DNA from: SAR86 cluster bacterium
GTDB taxonomy: Bacteria > Pseudomonadota > Gammaproteobacteria > Pseudomonadales > Pseudohongiellaceae
DNA length: 41,492 bases
Direction of reading: 5' to 3'
NCBI GenBank assembly: GCA_002401885.1
Contig: NVUL01000056.1
Coordinates: 1-41,492 of the forward strand
Part shown: positions 8,892-20,283 of the stretch, one piece after another
How the letters are laid out: every line of letters starts with the position of its first letter
Numbering within the stretch: position 1 is the stretch's first letter
Translations under genes and position numbers: made by a program
The notes under the pieces: model-generated
Databases searched by the model: none
What the model was told of the DNA's origin: nothing
Seen by the model: only the letters and a program-made list of their open reading frames with translations

Positions 8892-11723
8892 ATGCAAGAC
8901 AGCTTACTTGAAATAATGCGCAGTACCGGCCACCTGTCGGGATCGAATGCAGCGTATGTCGAAGATTTGTATGAAAGCTTCTTAGCCGACGCTGAATCAG
9001 TGCCCGGCGAGTGGAAGGAATTCTTTCAGTCCTTGGCTGCCGCCAATGATGACACTGGTCCCGATGTCTCTCATGCAGCTATCGAAAATGAATTCAAGAC
9101 GCTAGGCAAAGCCAGTCGTTTCGCCCCAGTGCTCAGCAACGATGCAGTCGTGCATTCCGAACATGAAAGCAAGCAAGTTCAAGTTTTGCAGTTGATAAGT
9201 TCCTATCGTGTCCGTGGTCATCAAAAGGCTGACCTCGATCCTCTGAAGTTGATGTACCGCGAAAGTGTTCAAGACTTGGAACTCGAATTCCATGACTTGT
9301 CTCCGATAGACTACTCCACCGTTTTCCAGACGGGTTCTCTTTACATCAGTAAAGAGCGTGCGCCGCTCAGAGAGATTGTAGATTCGCTAGAGCGTATCTA
9401 CTGCACCTCGATCGGCTATGAGTTCATGCACATTGTAAATCTAGAAGAGAAGCAATGGATACAACAGCGTATAGAGAACAATGATGGTTATCCAGTATTT
9501 GAAAGCGAGGTTAAGCGCCATCTACTAGAAAGGCTGTCAGCCGCTGAAGGCTTAGAGAAACATCTAGATTCGAAGTATCCGGGAACTAAACGTTTTGGCT
9601 TGGAAGGCGGCGAAAGCCTGATTCCCGCACTTGATGAGCTCGTGCAGCGCGCAGGAAAATTCGGCGCGAAAGAGATCGTGCTTGGCATGGCGCACCGTGG
9701 TCGTCTTAACGTGCTCGTCAATCTATTGGGCAAAAATCCTGCCGACCTGTTCGATGAGTTTGAGGGGAAAGCTGTTTACGAAAGTTCCGGTGACGTGAAA
9801 TACCATCAGGGTTTCTCCTCGAATATCATGACCGCTGGCGGTGAAGTCCACATAGCGATGGCATTCAATCCATCGCATCTGGAAATTGTCGCGCCAGTTG
9901 TTGAAGGCTCGGTGCGTGCCAGACAGTTTCGACGCAAGGACGAAGAAGGCCTCCTCGTACTACCTATTATCATTCATGGTGACGCTGCGTTTGCTGGCCA
10001 AGGTGTGGTTATGGAGACATTCCAGATGTCTCAGACACGAGCCTACAAAACTGGTGGAACAGTACACATAATCATCAACAACCAGGTAGGATTTACTACG
10101 AGTCGCCAAGATGACGCGCGCTCTACCGAATACTGCACTGATGTGGCGCGTATGATTCAGGCGCCAATTTTTCATGTGAACGCCGACGATCCTGAAGCTG
10201 TTTTATTCGTGACACAACTGGCGCTAGATTTTCGCTACAAATTTCAGAAAGACGTTGTAATCGATCTGATCTGCTATCGCCGCCGGGGTCACAATGAAAC
10301 CGATGAGCCCGCGTCTACTCAGCCACTCATGTACGCGGCCATCAAGCAACATAAGTCGACCCGCGTCCTATACGCAGAACGCCTTGCTAATGAAAATATT
10401 ATCTCTATGGAGGAGGCCGACTCCATAAACTCGAGCTACCGTACTGCTTTGGATACGGGCGAACACGTAGCGAAGAGTTTGGTTAAGGAACCGTCTATAG
10501 AATTATTCGTCGACTGGAGTCCGTACATAGGTCACGAATGGAGCCCGTTCTTCAATACTTCGATGCCGCTGAAAAATTTGCAGGCTATCGCCAAGAAGCT
10601 CGCTGAGATACCAAAAGACTTTACACTGCAGCGTCAGGTTAAACGCGTTATGGATGATCGCGCGAAGATGGCAGCTGGTGACATCCCGGTGGACTGGGGT
10701 TTTGCAGAAACCCTAGCGTACGCAAGCATTTTAACCAGTGGTAACAAGATTCGTATCACGGGGCAGGATGTGGGTCGTGGCACTTTTTCACATCGGCATG
10801 CTGTTCTGTTCGACCAGAAGACAGGCGATACCCATATCCCGCTGCAGAGTCTTGTGGAAGAGGAAAATGGATTTCTAATCTACGATTCGCTTCTTTCAGA
10901 AGTGGCAGTGCTTGCCTTCGAGTATGGCTATGCCACGACTATGCCAAATGCGTTAGTAGTTTGGGAGGCGCAGTTTGGTGACTTCGCGAACTCAGCACAA
11001 GTCGTCATCGACCAGTTTATTACGAGTGGCGAGCATAAGTGGCAGCGACTATGTGGCTTAACGTTACTGCTACCACATGGCTATGAGGGGCAGGGTCCCG
11101 AACATTCTTCTGCGCGACTGGAGCGATTCCTGCAGCTCTGCGCCGAACATAATATTCAAGTTTGCTTGCCGACTACCTCAGCTCAAGTTTTTCACATGTT
11201 AAGAAAGCAAGTGTTATGCCCCTTGCGCAAGCCGTTGATTGTTATGTCTCCTAAGAGTTTGCTGCGGCATAAAGAAACCGTTTCCTCGTTACAGGATATG
11301 GCCGAGGGGAGTTTTCAGGTTGTGCTCGATGAAACAGACGACTTCGATGCAGAGAAGGTGCGCAGGCTTGTAGTATGTAGCGGAAAGGTCTACTACGATT
11401 TGCGTGCTGCACGACGCGAGCGAGAGATAGATGATATAGCGATCATTCGACTCGAGCAGCTATACCCGTTTCCGCAGGAAGATTTTACAAAGTGTCTGCT
11501 TCAATATAAAAACCTGACATCGATTGCTTGGTGCCAGGAAGAACCTATGAACCAAGGCGCCTGGTATTCAAGCCAACACCATTTGAGGCGCCCGATTCAA
11601 GAATATTTCCCTACCATCTACCTCGAGTATGTGGGCAGAGAAGCATCAGCCGCAGCGGCAGCGGGTTATCCTGCGTTGCATTTAAGCCAGCTAAATGAAT
11701 TTATCGACCAAGCATTAAGCTAG
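8892..11723 (+). CDS. sucA: 2-oxoglutarate dehydrogenase E1 component
   Basis: SucA is the thiamine-diphosphate-dependent decarboxylase of the 2-oxoglutarate dehydrogenase complex. I place the start at ATG 8892, behind a clear AAGGAAG ribosome site. The open frame extends 15 codons further to TTG 8847, but that stretch has no ribosome site and no family resemblance. The result is 943 residues (E. coli 933). Visible motifs are the N-terminal E2-binding arm (YVEDLYESFLADAESVPGEW), GMAHRGRLNVLVNLLGKNP, the ThDP region HGDAAFAGQGVV with NNQVGFTT, the EYCTDVARM segment, and the C-terminal transketolase-like half (GQDVGRGTFSHRHA, LLPHGYEGQGPEHSSAR). It is operonic with sucB. Confidence 0.97.
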   Translation: MQDSLLEIMRSTGHLSGSNAAYVEDLYESFLADAESVPGEWKEFFQSLAAANDDTGPDVSHAAIENEFKTLGKASRFAPVLSNDAVVHSEHESKQVQVLQLISSYRVRGHQKADLDPLKLMYRESVQDLELEFHDLSPIDYSTVFQTGSLYISKERAPLREIVDSLERIYCTSIGYEFMHIVNLEEKQWIQQRIENNDGYPVFESEVKRHLLERLSAAEGLEKHLDSKYPGTKRFGLEGGESLIPALDELVQRAGKFGAKEIVLGMAHRGRLNVLVNLLGKNPADLFDEFEGKAVYESSGDVKYHQGFSSNIMTAGGEVHIAMAFNPSHLEIVAPVVEGSVRARQFRRKDEEGLLVLPIIIHGDAAFAGQGVVMETFQMSQTRAYKTGGTVHIIINNQVGFTTSRQDDARSTEYCTDVARMIQAPIFHVNADDPEAVLFVTQLALDFRYKFQKDVVIDLICYRRRGHNETDEPASTQPLMYAAIKQHKSTRVLYAERLANENIISMEEADSINSSYRTALDTGEHVAKSLVKEPSIELFVDWSPYIGHEWSPFFNTSMPLKNLQAIAKKLAEIPKDFTLQRQVKRVMDDRAKMAAGDIPVDWGFAETLAYASILTSGNKIRITGQDVGRGTFSHRHAVLFDQKTGDTHIPLQSLVEEENGFLIYDSLLSEVAVLAFEYGYATTMPNALVVWEAQFGDFANSAQVVIDQFITSGEHKWQRLCGLTLLLPHGYEGQGPEHSSARLERFLQLCAEHNIQVCLPTTSAQVFHMLRKQVLCPLRKPLIVMSPKSLLRHKETVSSLQDMAEGSFQVVLDETDDFDAEKVRRLVVCSGKVYYDLRAARREREIDDIAIIRLEQLYPFPQEDFTKCLLQYKNLTSIAWCQEEPMNQGAWYSSQHHLRRPIQEYFPTIYLEYVGREASAAAAAGYPALHLSQLNEFIDQALS

Positions 11724-11763
11724 CGTGTTCGCGCACTATAGAAGATGTTAGCAAGGACTATAT

Positions 11764-12963
11764 ATGACTATTGAAATCAAGGCCCCCACATTACCCGAAT
11801 CGGTGCCCGATGGAACGATCGCTAACTGGTATAAGAATGTAGGCGATACAGTTGCACGTGATGAACTACTCGTTGATATCGAGACAGACAAGGTTGTCAT
11901 CGAGGTTGTTTCGCCAACGGATGGCACGTTAAAAGAAATCTTAAAAGATGCTGGCGAAACCATCGTAAGCAATCAGGCCATTGGAAGCGTGCTAGCAGGT
12001 GATAGCAAGCAGGCAGCCGTTGAGGCGCAGCCTGCCGCACAAGCTGCGTCCACCTCGAATGGAGCTGAAGCGATGATCAGCCCGGCAGCGAAGAAGCTCA
12101 TAGAAGAGAACAATCTAGATGCGGCGTCGATTACCGGCAGTGGAAAGGACGGCCGGATTACCAAAGAAGACATTCTAAAGAAATTGGAGTCTGGCTCAGC
12201 TCCAAGTCCTGCAGTGAGCACAGCTACTGCGCCAGCCAATATAGGTATCTCAGAAGAAGGGCGGCTTGAAGAGCGTGTGCCGATGAGCCGACTGCGCGCG
12301 AAGGTCGCCGAGCGGTTGCTTCACGCGAGCCAATCCACAGCGATGCTAACAACATTTAACGAAGTGAATATGAAACCAGTTATGGATATTCGCGCTCGTT
12401 ACAAGGAAGAATTCGAAAAGGCACACGATGGCACGCGCCTCGGATTCATGTCGTTTTTCGTTCGTGCCTGCACTGAAGCATTGAAGCGTTTCCCTGCCGT
12501 AAACGCATCTCTCGATGGAGACGATGTTGTTTATCACGGCTATCAGGATATCGGTGTAGCCGTTTCCTCACCACGCGGCCTGGTCGTGCCAGTTCTGCGC
12601 AACGTTGATTCCATGGGCTTGGCGCAGGTAGAAAAAGAGATTAGACAGTTCGGATTAAAAGCTAAAGATGGAAAACTTTCCATTGAAGAAATGTTAGGTG
12701 GCACCTTTACCATCTCAAACGGCGGGGTATTCGGCTCGCTGTTATCGACGCCAATCTTGAATCCTCCCCAGACTGCTATTTTAGGTATGCACAAGATTCA
12801 AGAACGTCCAATGGCGGTCTCTGGCGAGGTGGTTGTTCTGCCTATGATGTATCTGGCTCTCTCTTACGATCACAGAATGATCGATGGTAAAGAGGCGGTT
12901 CAGTTTCTTGTTACAGTCAAGGAATTGCTAGAAGATCCGACGCGACTTCTGCTGGAGATTTAA
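11764..12963 (+). CDS. sucB: Dihydrolipoyllysine-residue succinyltransferase (E2)
   Basis: SucB forms the core of the 2-oxoglutarate dehydrogenase complex and transfers succinyl from lipoamide to CoA. Domain order is lipoyl domain (1-75, lipoylated K43 in ETDKVVIEV), an Ala/Gln-rich flexible linker, peripheral-subunit-binding domain (about 103-140, [15 protein letters not shown] through GRITKEDIL), a second linker, and the catalytic acetyltransferase domain (about 165-399) with H370 and D374 in SYDHRMIDG. There is one lipoyl domain, as usual for this enzyme, and 399 residues against about 405. It follows sucA after 40 bases. Confidence 0.97.
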   Translation: MTIEIKAPTLPESVPDGTIANWYKNVGDTVARDELLVDIETDKVVIEVVSPTDGTLKEILKDAGETIVSNQAIGSVLAGDSKQAAVEAQPAAQAASTSNGAEAMISPAAKKLIEENNLDAASITGSGKDGRITKEDILKKLESGSAPSPAVSTATAPANIGISEEGRLEERVPMSRLRAKVAERLLHASQSTAMLTTFNEVNMKPVMDIRARYKEEFEKAHDGTRLGFMSFFVRACTEALKRFPAVNASLDGDDVVYHGYQDIGVAVSSPRGLVVPVLRNVDSMGLAQVEKEIRQFGLKAKDGKLSIEEMLGGTFTISNGGVFGSLLSTPILNPPQTAILGMHKIQERPMAVSGEVVVLPMMYLALSYDHRMIDGKEAVQFLVTVKELLEDPTRLLLEI

Positions 12964-13033
12964 CACAGGCACGCTGAAGAAACACTGGCTTGTAGCCGTG
13001 CTCAATGCTTCGCTTATCAAATTACAGAATTGA

Positions 13034-14491
<1,458 letters not shown>

Positions 14492-14542
14492 TTTCGATAC
14501 TGCGCAGCTTGAGAATAAGTTAGTTAAATGAATGGAGCATAA

Positions 14543-15712
14543 ATGAATTTACATGAATATCAGGCGAAGCAACTTTTTGCCGAATACGGGCTTCCCGTAT
14601 CAGAAGGCATTGCCGTAGATACTGCAAGCGACGCCGCCGCTGCCGCTAGAAAAATCGGTGGTAGCAAATGGGTTGTTAAGGCGCAGGTGCATGCAGGCGG
14701 TCGAGGGAAGGCTGGAGGCGTTAAGCTGGTCGATACACCTGAAGAGGCCGAGGCCTTTGCTGAGCAATGGCTCGGCAAGCAGATGGTCACCTATCAAACC
14801 GATGCGGGTGGCCAGCCTGTCAGCAAGATTCTCGTGGAAACTTGCACTGATATTGCTCAGGAGCTTTATCTCGGGGCAGTCGTCGACAGATCTTCACGGC
14901 GCGTCGTATTTATGGCCTCTGTGGAAGGCGGTGTAGAAATAGAGAAGGTAGCGGCAGAGACGCCTGAGAAAATATTAAAGGCTGCAATTGATCCTTTGAC
15001 TGGCGCGCAGCCTTATCAGGCGAGAGATCTAGCATTTCGTTTAGGTCTAAAAGGTGTGCAGGTCAAACAATTCACGAACCTATTTCTCGGCTTGGCTAAA
15101 CTGTTTCACGACATGGATCTAGCGCTACTTGAGATTAACCCTCTGGTGATTACGGACGAAGGCAATCTGCACTGCCTGGATGGCAAAATCAACATCGATG
15201 GCAACGCCATGTATCGTCAGCCTAAACTGCGCGAGATGCATGACCCAAGTCAGGATGATGAACGCGAGGCACAGGCTGCTGAGTGGGAACTCAATTATGT
15301 TGCCCTAGATGGCAATATCGGTTGCATGGTAAATGGTGCGGGACTGGCTATGGGTACCATGGACATCGTCCAACTACATGGAGGAAGCCCGGCTAACTTC
15401 CTGGATGTCGGCGGGGGTGCGACTAAAGAGCGCGTTACCGAGGCGTTTAAAATTATTCTTTCCGATGAGAACGTGGCTGCAGTACTGGTCAATATTTTTG
15501 GCGGAATCGTGCGCTGCGACCTGATAGCTGAAGGCGTAATCGGCGCAGTCAATGAAGTAGGAGTGGAAGTGCCTGTGGTAGTTCGTCTAGAAGGAAACAA
15601 TGCCGAGTTGGGCAGAAAAGTATTAGAGAAGAGTGGACTAAACATTATCGCGGCGACTAGTCTTTCCGATGCGGCCGAAAAAGTTGTCACTGCAGCTGGA
15701 GGTGCACAATGA
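14543..15712 (+). CDS. sucC: Succinyl-CoA synthetase, beta subunit
   Basis: SucC supplies the nucleotide-binding ATP-grasp domain of succinyl-CoA synthetase, which makes ATP or GTP from succinyl-CoA. At 389 residues it equals the family length (E. coli 388). It opens with the canonical [22 protein letters not shown]-grasp elements include [20 protein letters not shown] and LEINPLVIT. The C-terminal ligase domain has [25 protein letters not shown] and [12 protein letters not shown]. Its stop overlaps the sucD start in ATGA, so the two subunits are translationally coupled. Confidence 0.98.
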   Translation: MNLHEYQAKQLFAEYGLPVSEGIAVDTASDAAAAARKIGGSKWVVKAQVHAGGRGKAGGVKLVDTPEEAEAFAEQWLGKQMVTYQTDAGGQPVSKILVETCTDIAQELYLGAVVDRSSRRVVFMASVEGGVEIEKVAAETPEKILKAAIDPLTGAQPYQARDLAFRLGLKGVQVKQFTNLFLGLAKLFHDMDLALLEINPLVITDEGNLHCLDGKINIDGNAMYRQPKLREMHDPSQDDEREAQAAEWELNYVALDGNIGCMVNGAGLAMGTMDIVQLHGGSPANFLDVGGGATKERVTEAFKIILSDENVAAVLVNIFGGIVRCDLIAEGVIGAVNEVGVEVPVVVRLEGNNAELGRKVLEKSGLNIIAATSLSDAAEKVVTAAGGAQ

Positions 15713-16581
15713 GCATTTTAGTCGATAAGAACACTAAAGTTATCTGTCAGGGCTTTACCGGATCGCAAGGTACATTTCATTCCGAGCAAGCTATCGAATA
15801 CGGTACGAAGATGGTGGGCGGCGTAACACCGGGCAAGGGTGGTCAGGTTCATCTCGACTTGCCAGTATTTAATACGGTACAGGAAGCGTTCGACGAAACT
15901 GGAGCTGACGCCTCAGTAATCTATGTTCCCGCAGCATTCTGTAAGGACTCGATTCTTGAAGCGGCAAATTCCGGAATTAAATTAATTGTCTGTATCACGG
16001 AAGGTATTCCAACTTTAGACATGTTGGTGGCGAAAGAAAAATGCGACCAGCTAGGCGTGCAACTAATCGGACCTAACTGCCCAGGTGTCATTACTCCGGG
16101 CGAATGTAAGATAGGCATCATGCCTGGCCACATTCATCTTCCGGGCAAGGTGGGTATTGTATCCCGTTCCGGAACGCTTACCTATGAGGCTGTCAAACAG
16201 ACTACCGACCATGGCTTCGGGCAATCATCCTGTGTTGGTATCGGCGGCGACCCCATTCCAGGTTCCAACTTTATCGATATACTTTCTCTCTTTGAAGCAG
16301 ATGCGCAGACTGAAGCCATTGTAATGATTGGAGAAATCGGCGGCACTGCAGAAGAAGAGGCTGCGGCGTACATCAAAGCGAATGTGAGCAAGCCGGTTGT
16401 CGCCTACATCGCCGGTGTAACCGCACCTCCAGGCAAAAGAATGGGCCATGCTGGTGCAATAATTTCTGGCGGCAAGGGAACGGCTGACGAGAAATTTGCC
16501 GCACTCCAAGATGCGGGTGTAAAGACTGTGCGCTCTCTCGCCGAAATCGGTAACGGTCTCTCCGAAATAACTGGCTGGTAG
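15709..16581 (+). CDS. sucD: Succinyl-CoA synthetase, alpha subunit
   Basis: SucD binds CoA and carries the phosphorylated His of succinyl-CoA synthetase. The 290-residue product begins [21 protein letters not shown] (CoA-binding fold). It contains [20 protein letters not shown] and [11 protein letters not shown]. The active-site His lies in the C-terminal [15 protein letters not shown] segment. It is the last gene of the TCA operon. No T-tailed terminator follows directly; a long imperfect palindrome lies 50 bases downstream. Confidence 0.98.
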   Translation: MSILVDKNTKVICQGFTGSQGTFHSEQAIEYGTKMVGGVTPGKGGQVHLDLPVFNTVQEAFDETGADASVIYVPAAFCKDSILEAANSGIKLIVCITEGIPTLDMLVAKEKCDQLGVQLIGPNCPGVITPGECKIGIMPGHIHLPGKVGIVSRSGTLTYEAVKQTTDHGFGQSSCVGIGGDPIPGSNFIDILSLFEADAQTEAIVMIGEIGGTAEEEAAAYIKANVSKPVVAYIAGVTAPPGKRMGHAGAIISGGKGTADEKFAALQDAGVKTVRSLAEIGNGLSEITGW

Positions 16582-16630
16582 TTTCCGGCTAATTATTTCC
16601 CGCCATTCTCCTCTCCATATTCCCTCTTAA

Positions 16631-16697
16631 CTATCACTCGCATCGCGCTTAACTTTTCTAATCTAAAAGGTTCTAAAAGCGCGATGTAGTGTGATAG
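16631..16697. repeat. 67-base imperfect palindrome after sucD
   Basis: The outer arms CTATCAC/GTGATAG (16631-16637, 16691-16697) and inner arms CATCGCGCTT/AAGCGCGATG (16641-16650, 16677-16686) are perfect. Small 3-4 base internal loops separate them, and the AT-rich middle can pair further (AACTTTT with AAAAGGTT). It sits between the TCA operon and the TonB-type operon and lacks a trailing T-run. It could be a mRNA 3'-end stabiliser, a Rho-assisted stop or a REP/MITE-like unit; I cannot tell which. Confidence 0.6.
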
Positions 16698-17039
16698 TCT
16701 TACCCCGAATTCATGCTTAAAGCGCTGAATTTAAGGGACTATTTAGCCGTTGTATATTTGGCTAATAATAAAGTCAATTGATTGGTTACGAAGCGTCTCA
16801 AACTTTTGTGGTTTGGGTAGATTGGTAACTAACGGTGGGCTTTATTTCATGGAAAGCTGTCAGTCACGAGAGATTTAGAAAAATCATGAAATTCTCAGAC
16901 AGTTTATTTAGGTGCCAGTTGCTGGCACTGAGAAAAATAATAGTTTGTCGTGTCTGTACTAGTTGCTGCTGAACTTTTGATCTACAGCAGAAACTTGATA
17001 GTTCAGATCTGATTATTTAACAAGAAAATAGGATGGCAC
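16698..17039 (+). other. Long leader region before the TonB-type operon
   Basis: This is the rest of the 458-base gene-free gap after sucD. It is AT-rich and holds several inverted repeats: CAAAC/GTTTG near 16798-16815, a GTGCCAG-TTG-CTGGCAC hairpin at 16912-16928, and an outer TTCTCA/TGAGAA pair around that hairpin (16892-16897, 16929-16934). A weak TTGATA-N17-TAACAA promoter-like pair lies just before the AGGA ribosome site of the next gene. No open frame with a ribosome site and no clear Fur box is visible, although the genes downstream are of a class often controlled by iron. Confidence 0.4.
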
Positions 17040-17843
17040 ATGAAAAACCGTCGAATTACAAATATGAGTATGACTGCTCTAGCATTGCTCATGTCTTGCA
17101 TCATGGCTTCGGCTCAAGCTGCGGAAATTCTCGTAGATAGCAGTATTCTTGATCAGGCTATGGACGTTATAGAGGCTAAGAACACCGAAGCCGCTGCAGC
17201 GCAGGAAGAAATTAACCGCTTGGCGAATTCAACAAGCTCTACGTTTGAAAATTTTAAGCGACAGAATGACGCATTAGAGGCACTACTGGTGCTGAATGCA
17301 GGTTTCCGTAAGTCAGTATCTATACAGGGAGAGAATATCGCTACGCTGGATGAGTCGATCGCAAGCGTTGAATCGATCACTCGAGAGATTCCACTATTAA
17401 TGGAGAAGATGCTTTCTAGCATCGAGCAATTCGTCGAGCTGGACTATCCCTTCCAGGTTGATGAACGTGCCAACCGACTTCAATTTGCCCGAGACGCCAT
17501 CGACAATCCCGATGTATCCATCGCGGAGAAGTTTCGTCAAGTCTTGGTGATTTATCAAACAGAGTCGACCTATGGTCGCACCAATGCCACCTATCCTGAT
17601 GTGATTGTAATCAACGGCGCAGAACGCGACGTGAATATCGTTCGAATCGGACGTGTAGCGTTGATGTATCAAACTACGGACCGTCAGGTTACTGGCGCAT
17701 GGGACAACAATGCTCGACAGTGGGTCGAACTACCTGCAGGTGAATACAGAACAGCAGTACAAACTGCTATCCGCGTTGCATCAAACTTGGATGCCCCAAA
17801 AATCATTGAACTGCCTGTATTGGCTCCGGAGGTGGCACAATGA
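17040..17843 (+). CDS. DUF3450 family periplasmic protein (TonB-system accessory)
   Basis: The 267-residue secreted protein has a signal peptide (basic MKNRR, hydrophobic core, cleavage near SAQA-AEIL, residue 27). A long coiled-coil helix follows (about 35-130), then a compact C-terminal domain with ATYPDVIVINGAERDVNIVRIGRVALMYQT and a late GAWDNNARQWVELP segment. This layout matches DUF3450 proteins, which in marine gammaproteobacteria lead operons of TtpC/ExbB/ExbD/TonB/TPR genes. Exact function is unknown; a periplasmic partner of the energising complex is the likely role. ATG 17040 has an AGGA ribosome site, and its stop overlaps the next gene in ATGA. Confidence 0.85.
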   Translation: MKNRRITNMSMTALALLMSCIMASAQAAEILVDSSILDQAMDVIEAKNTEAAAAQEEINRLANSTSSTFENFKRQNDALEALLVLNAGFRKSVSIQGENIATLDESIASVESITREIPLLMEKMLSSIEQFVELDYPFQVDERANRLQFARDAIDNPDVSIAEKFRQVLVIYQTESTYGRTNATYPDVIVINGAERDVNIVRIGRVALMYQTTDRQVTGAWDNNARQWVELPAGEYRTAVQTAIRVASNLDAPKIIELPVLAPEVAQ

Positions 17844-19228
17844 GAAACCTTATTAAGATTACTGGCCTAACGGCTACAGCCTGTCTACTTGGACTGACTT
17901 CTAACCTCGTTTTGGCGCAGGGTGCTACGACTCTTTCTGGTCTGCTAGACTTGGTTGAGAATGATCGCATTGCTGAGTCGGCCGAGTACGTCCAGCGTCA
18001 ACAGGAATTCGAGCAGAACGCGAATCGTCAACAGCAGATTCTCGATACGACTAACGAGCGCATTGTTGAGCAAGAGCAAACGCAATCGAATCTTAGTGAC
18101 CAGTTTGAAGCTAATGAAATCATCATCCGCGACAAGCGCGACATCCTACGCGACCGTCGAGGTGATTTGAACGAACTTTTCGGCACGCTACAGGGCGTAG
18201 CTGGTGATTTCTTAAGCAACTTCGAAAATTCACTGATCAGTGCACAATATCCTGGTCGCTCTGAATTTATCGAAGGCTTCATCGCGAAAGCAGGCAGCAC
18301 TATTGAGCAGTTGAACCCAGAAGAAATAGAGCGTTTCTGGTTCTACATGCAACAAGAAGTTGTTGAATCTGCGCGAGTCTCTAAATATAACGGTGATGTA
18401 TCATTGCCCACTGGAGATACTGTAAATCGCAGCATCACTCGCATCGGTAATTTCAATGCGATTTCGGAAGGTGAATATCTTAGCTACGATGGCGACATCG
18501 GTCATCTTCAGGTTCTTCCTCGCCAGCCAGATGGAGCCCTTCTAAGTGCTGCAAGTGCATTAGAAAGTTCAAGCAGCGGCTTCACTAAAGTCGGTATTGA
18601 TCCGACCGGCGGTGTAGGCGGTCAAGTTATGGCTAATCTAGTTAACTTCCCATCTGTTGAAGAGCAGGTTCGAAATAATTCTGGAACCATTGGATTCATT
18701 ATTATTGGTGTGGGTATTGTTGGTATCTTAATCGGATTCCTGCGACTACTAATACTGACTCTTGTTTCAATTAAAGTCCGTAGTCAGCTTAAGAGTGATA
18801 AGGCATCGAAGAACAACCCACTGGGTAGAGTCTTGCTAGTGGCTGAGTCTAATCCGAGTGCTGATACTGAAACATTGGAGCTTAAACTTGGTGAGGCTAT
18901 TCTGCAGGAAACGCCTGCACTAGAGAGCATGCTCACTCTAATTAAGATGATCGCAACCATCGCTCCACTCGGCGGATTACTTGGTACGGTTACCGGTATG
19001 ATTACTGTGTTCCAGCAGATTACTGTGTACGGTGCGGGTGACCCAACGATCATGGCTGGCGGTATTTCATCAGCACTGATGACTACCGTGCTCGGTATCG
19101 TTGTGGCGATTCCTACAATCTTTATGCATACAGTAGTGAAGAGCCGAGCTGACAACATCATCCATATCCTGGAAGAACAGGCTACTGGCATGATCGCGCA
19201 GAAAGCCGAACAGTCTGCGAATCGCTAA
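17840..19228 (+). CDS. TtpC-like MotA/TolQ/ExbB proton channel protein with long periplasmic domain
   Basis: The 462-residue inner-membrane protein has a signal-like N-terminus (to about residue 28), then a Gln/Asn-rich coiled coil (about 45-125) and a periplasmic globular region (to about 280). Transmembrane segments lie near 283-308, 365-390 and 407-433. The last two carry the MotA/TolQ/ExbB signature (APLGGLLGTVTGMITVFQQI and GISSALMTTVLGIVVAIPT). This fused layout is that of TtpC, the fourth protein needed by the Vibrio TonB2 systems. It is expected to join ExbB/ExbD in using proton motive force to drive TonB. Name transfer is by architecture and neighbours. Confidence 0.88.
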   Translation: MRNLIKITGLTATACLLGLTSNLVLAQGATTLSGLLDLVENDRIAESAEYVQRQQEFEQNANRQQQILDTTNERIVEQEQTQSNLSDQFEANEIIIRDKRDILRDRRGDLNELFGTLQGVAGDFLSNFENSLISAQYPGRSEFIEGFIAKAGSTIEQLNPEEIERFWFYMQQEVVESARVSKYNGDVSLPTGDTVNRSITRIGNFNAISEGEYLSYDGDIGHLQVLPRQPDGALLSAASALESSSSGFTKVGIDPTGGVGGQVMANLVNFPSVEEQVRNNSGTIGFIIIGVGIVGILIGFLRLLILTLVSIKVRSQLKSDKASKNNPLGRVLLVAESNPSADTETLELKLGEAILQETPALESMLTLIKMIATIAPLGGLLGTVTGMITVFQQITVYGAGDPTIMAGGISSALMTTVLGIVVAIPTIFMHTVVKSRADNIIHILEEQATGMIAQKAEQSANR

Positions 19229-19250
19229 CTAGTCACCAGAGGAAGAAACT

Positions 19251-19781
19251 ATGTATTTTGCGTTTCTGGATATTACTGATTCGGTGTCACTTTTCATGGA
19301 GCGTGGCGGACCGGTGCTTAACATCATCGCCATGCTTCTATTAGTGAAGTGGTCGCTAGTGTTCGAGAGAATCTGGTATATAAATACTACCCATAAGACC
19401 AATGTGAAGAACACGTTGGCTGCATGGAACGCGCGTGCAGATACTAAGTCGTGGAGCGCGCATCAAATTCGCACCATGATGATTTCCAAAATTTCATTGG
19501 ACGTGCGAAACACGCTGCCCATCATCGAAGTACTCGTAACCATTTGTCCTCTTCTTGGGCTGATCGGAACGGTGACAGGCATGATTAATGTGTTTTTCAT
19601 AATGGCCGTCACCGGTGGTGGTGATGCGAAGTCAATGGCGGGTGGAGTGTCTATGGCAACCATTCCAACAATGGCTGGCATGGTAGGCGCCATATCGGGG
19701 ATTTTCGCTTCTAACTATTTGAAGGCGAAAGTTGACCGCGATATGGAGCTGCTCGAAGACCATTTACCGTTGAGCGACTAA
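19251..19781 (+). CDS. exbB: ExbB-type biopolymer transport protein
   Basis: This 176-residue protein has the MotA/TolQ/ExbB fold. One transmembrane helix lies near the N-terminus (about 18-40), then a cytoplasmic loop and two helices containing VTICPLLGLIGTVTGMINVFFIM and MAGGVSMATIPTMAGMVGAISGIFA. It is shorter than E. coli ExbB (244) and matches the ExbB2-type proteins of Vibrio-like TonB2 systems. It would form the proton channel with ExbD. It is 22 bases downstream of the TtpC-like gene with a GAGGAAG ribosome site. Confidence 0.9.
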   Translation: MYFAFLDITDSVSLFMERGGPVLNIIAMLLLVKWSLVFERIWYINTTHKTNVKNTLAAWNARADTKSWSAHQIRTMMISKISLDVRNTLPIIEVLVTICPLLGLIGTVTGMINVFFIMAVTGGGDAKSMAGGVSMATIPTMAGMVGAISGIFASNYLKAKVDRDMELLEDHLPLSD

Positions 19782-19872
19782 TTGCGGAAGCGGATCAAGC
19801 TTTAATGAAGAGCTTGATCCTCTCAATAGCATTTTATATTTTGATCGAAATTATTTGAATCAAGGTGAAATA

Positions 19873-20280
19873 ATGAAATCAGGTTTAATGAAAAGGAAGG
19901 ACGAAGAAGATGCAGGTGAGATTGATCTCACTCCTATGCTCGATGTTGTTTTTATCCTTCTAATCTTTTTTATTGTGACTTCGGTGTTTGTCACCGAAGC
20001 AGGTATCGACGTCACAAGGCCGGAAGCCTCTACTGCCGAAAGCAAGAAAGGCGACCTAATACTTATTGCAATAGGTCCGAATGGAGATATATGGATCGAT
20101 GGCGATCAGATTGACCCTCGGTTTATACGTTCACGTTTTGAATTGAGGCTAGCTGATGCTCCAAATTCAGCTGTGATTATTCAAGCAGACGCTAATGCTG
20201 ACAATGAGCAGGTAATGCTCATTCTAGGGGCGGCCAGAGAAGCGAATATCACCGACGTATCAATTTCAGCGGAGGCATAG
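19873..20280 (+). CDS. exbD: ExbD-type biopolymer transport protein
   Basis: This 135-residue protein has a single transmembrane helix (about 22-42) preceded by the ExbD/TolR motif EIDLTPMLDVVFILLIFFIV. The Asp in PMLDVVF is the proton-relay residue of the family. The periplasmic domain follows. ATG 19873 is chosen because AAGGTGA lies just upstream; a TTG six codons earlier is in frame but lacks a site. There is a 91-base gap after exbB. It ends three bases before the tonB start. Confidence 0.92.
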   Translation: MKSGLMKRKDEEDAGEIDLTPMLDVVFILLIFFIVTSVFVTEAGIDVTRPEASTAESKKGDLILIAIGPNGDIWIDGDQIDPRFIRSRFELRLADAPNSAVIIQADANADNEQVMLILGAAREANITDVSISAEA

Positions 20281-20283
20281 ACT

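Noticed and set aside
16912..16934. Sigma-54 promoter suggested by TGGCAC in the TonB-operon leader
   Set aside because: The GC element at the required 10-base distance is absent on both strands. The TGGCAC is part of a hairpin.
16582..17039. Fur box controlling the TonB-type operon
   Set aside because: AT-rich stretches exist, but no run close to the GATAATGATAATCATTATC consensus is present.
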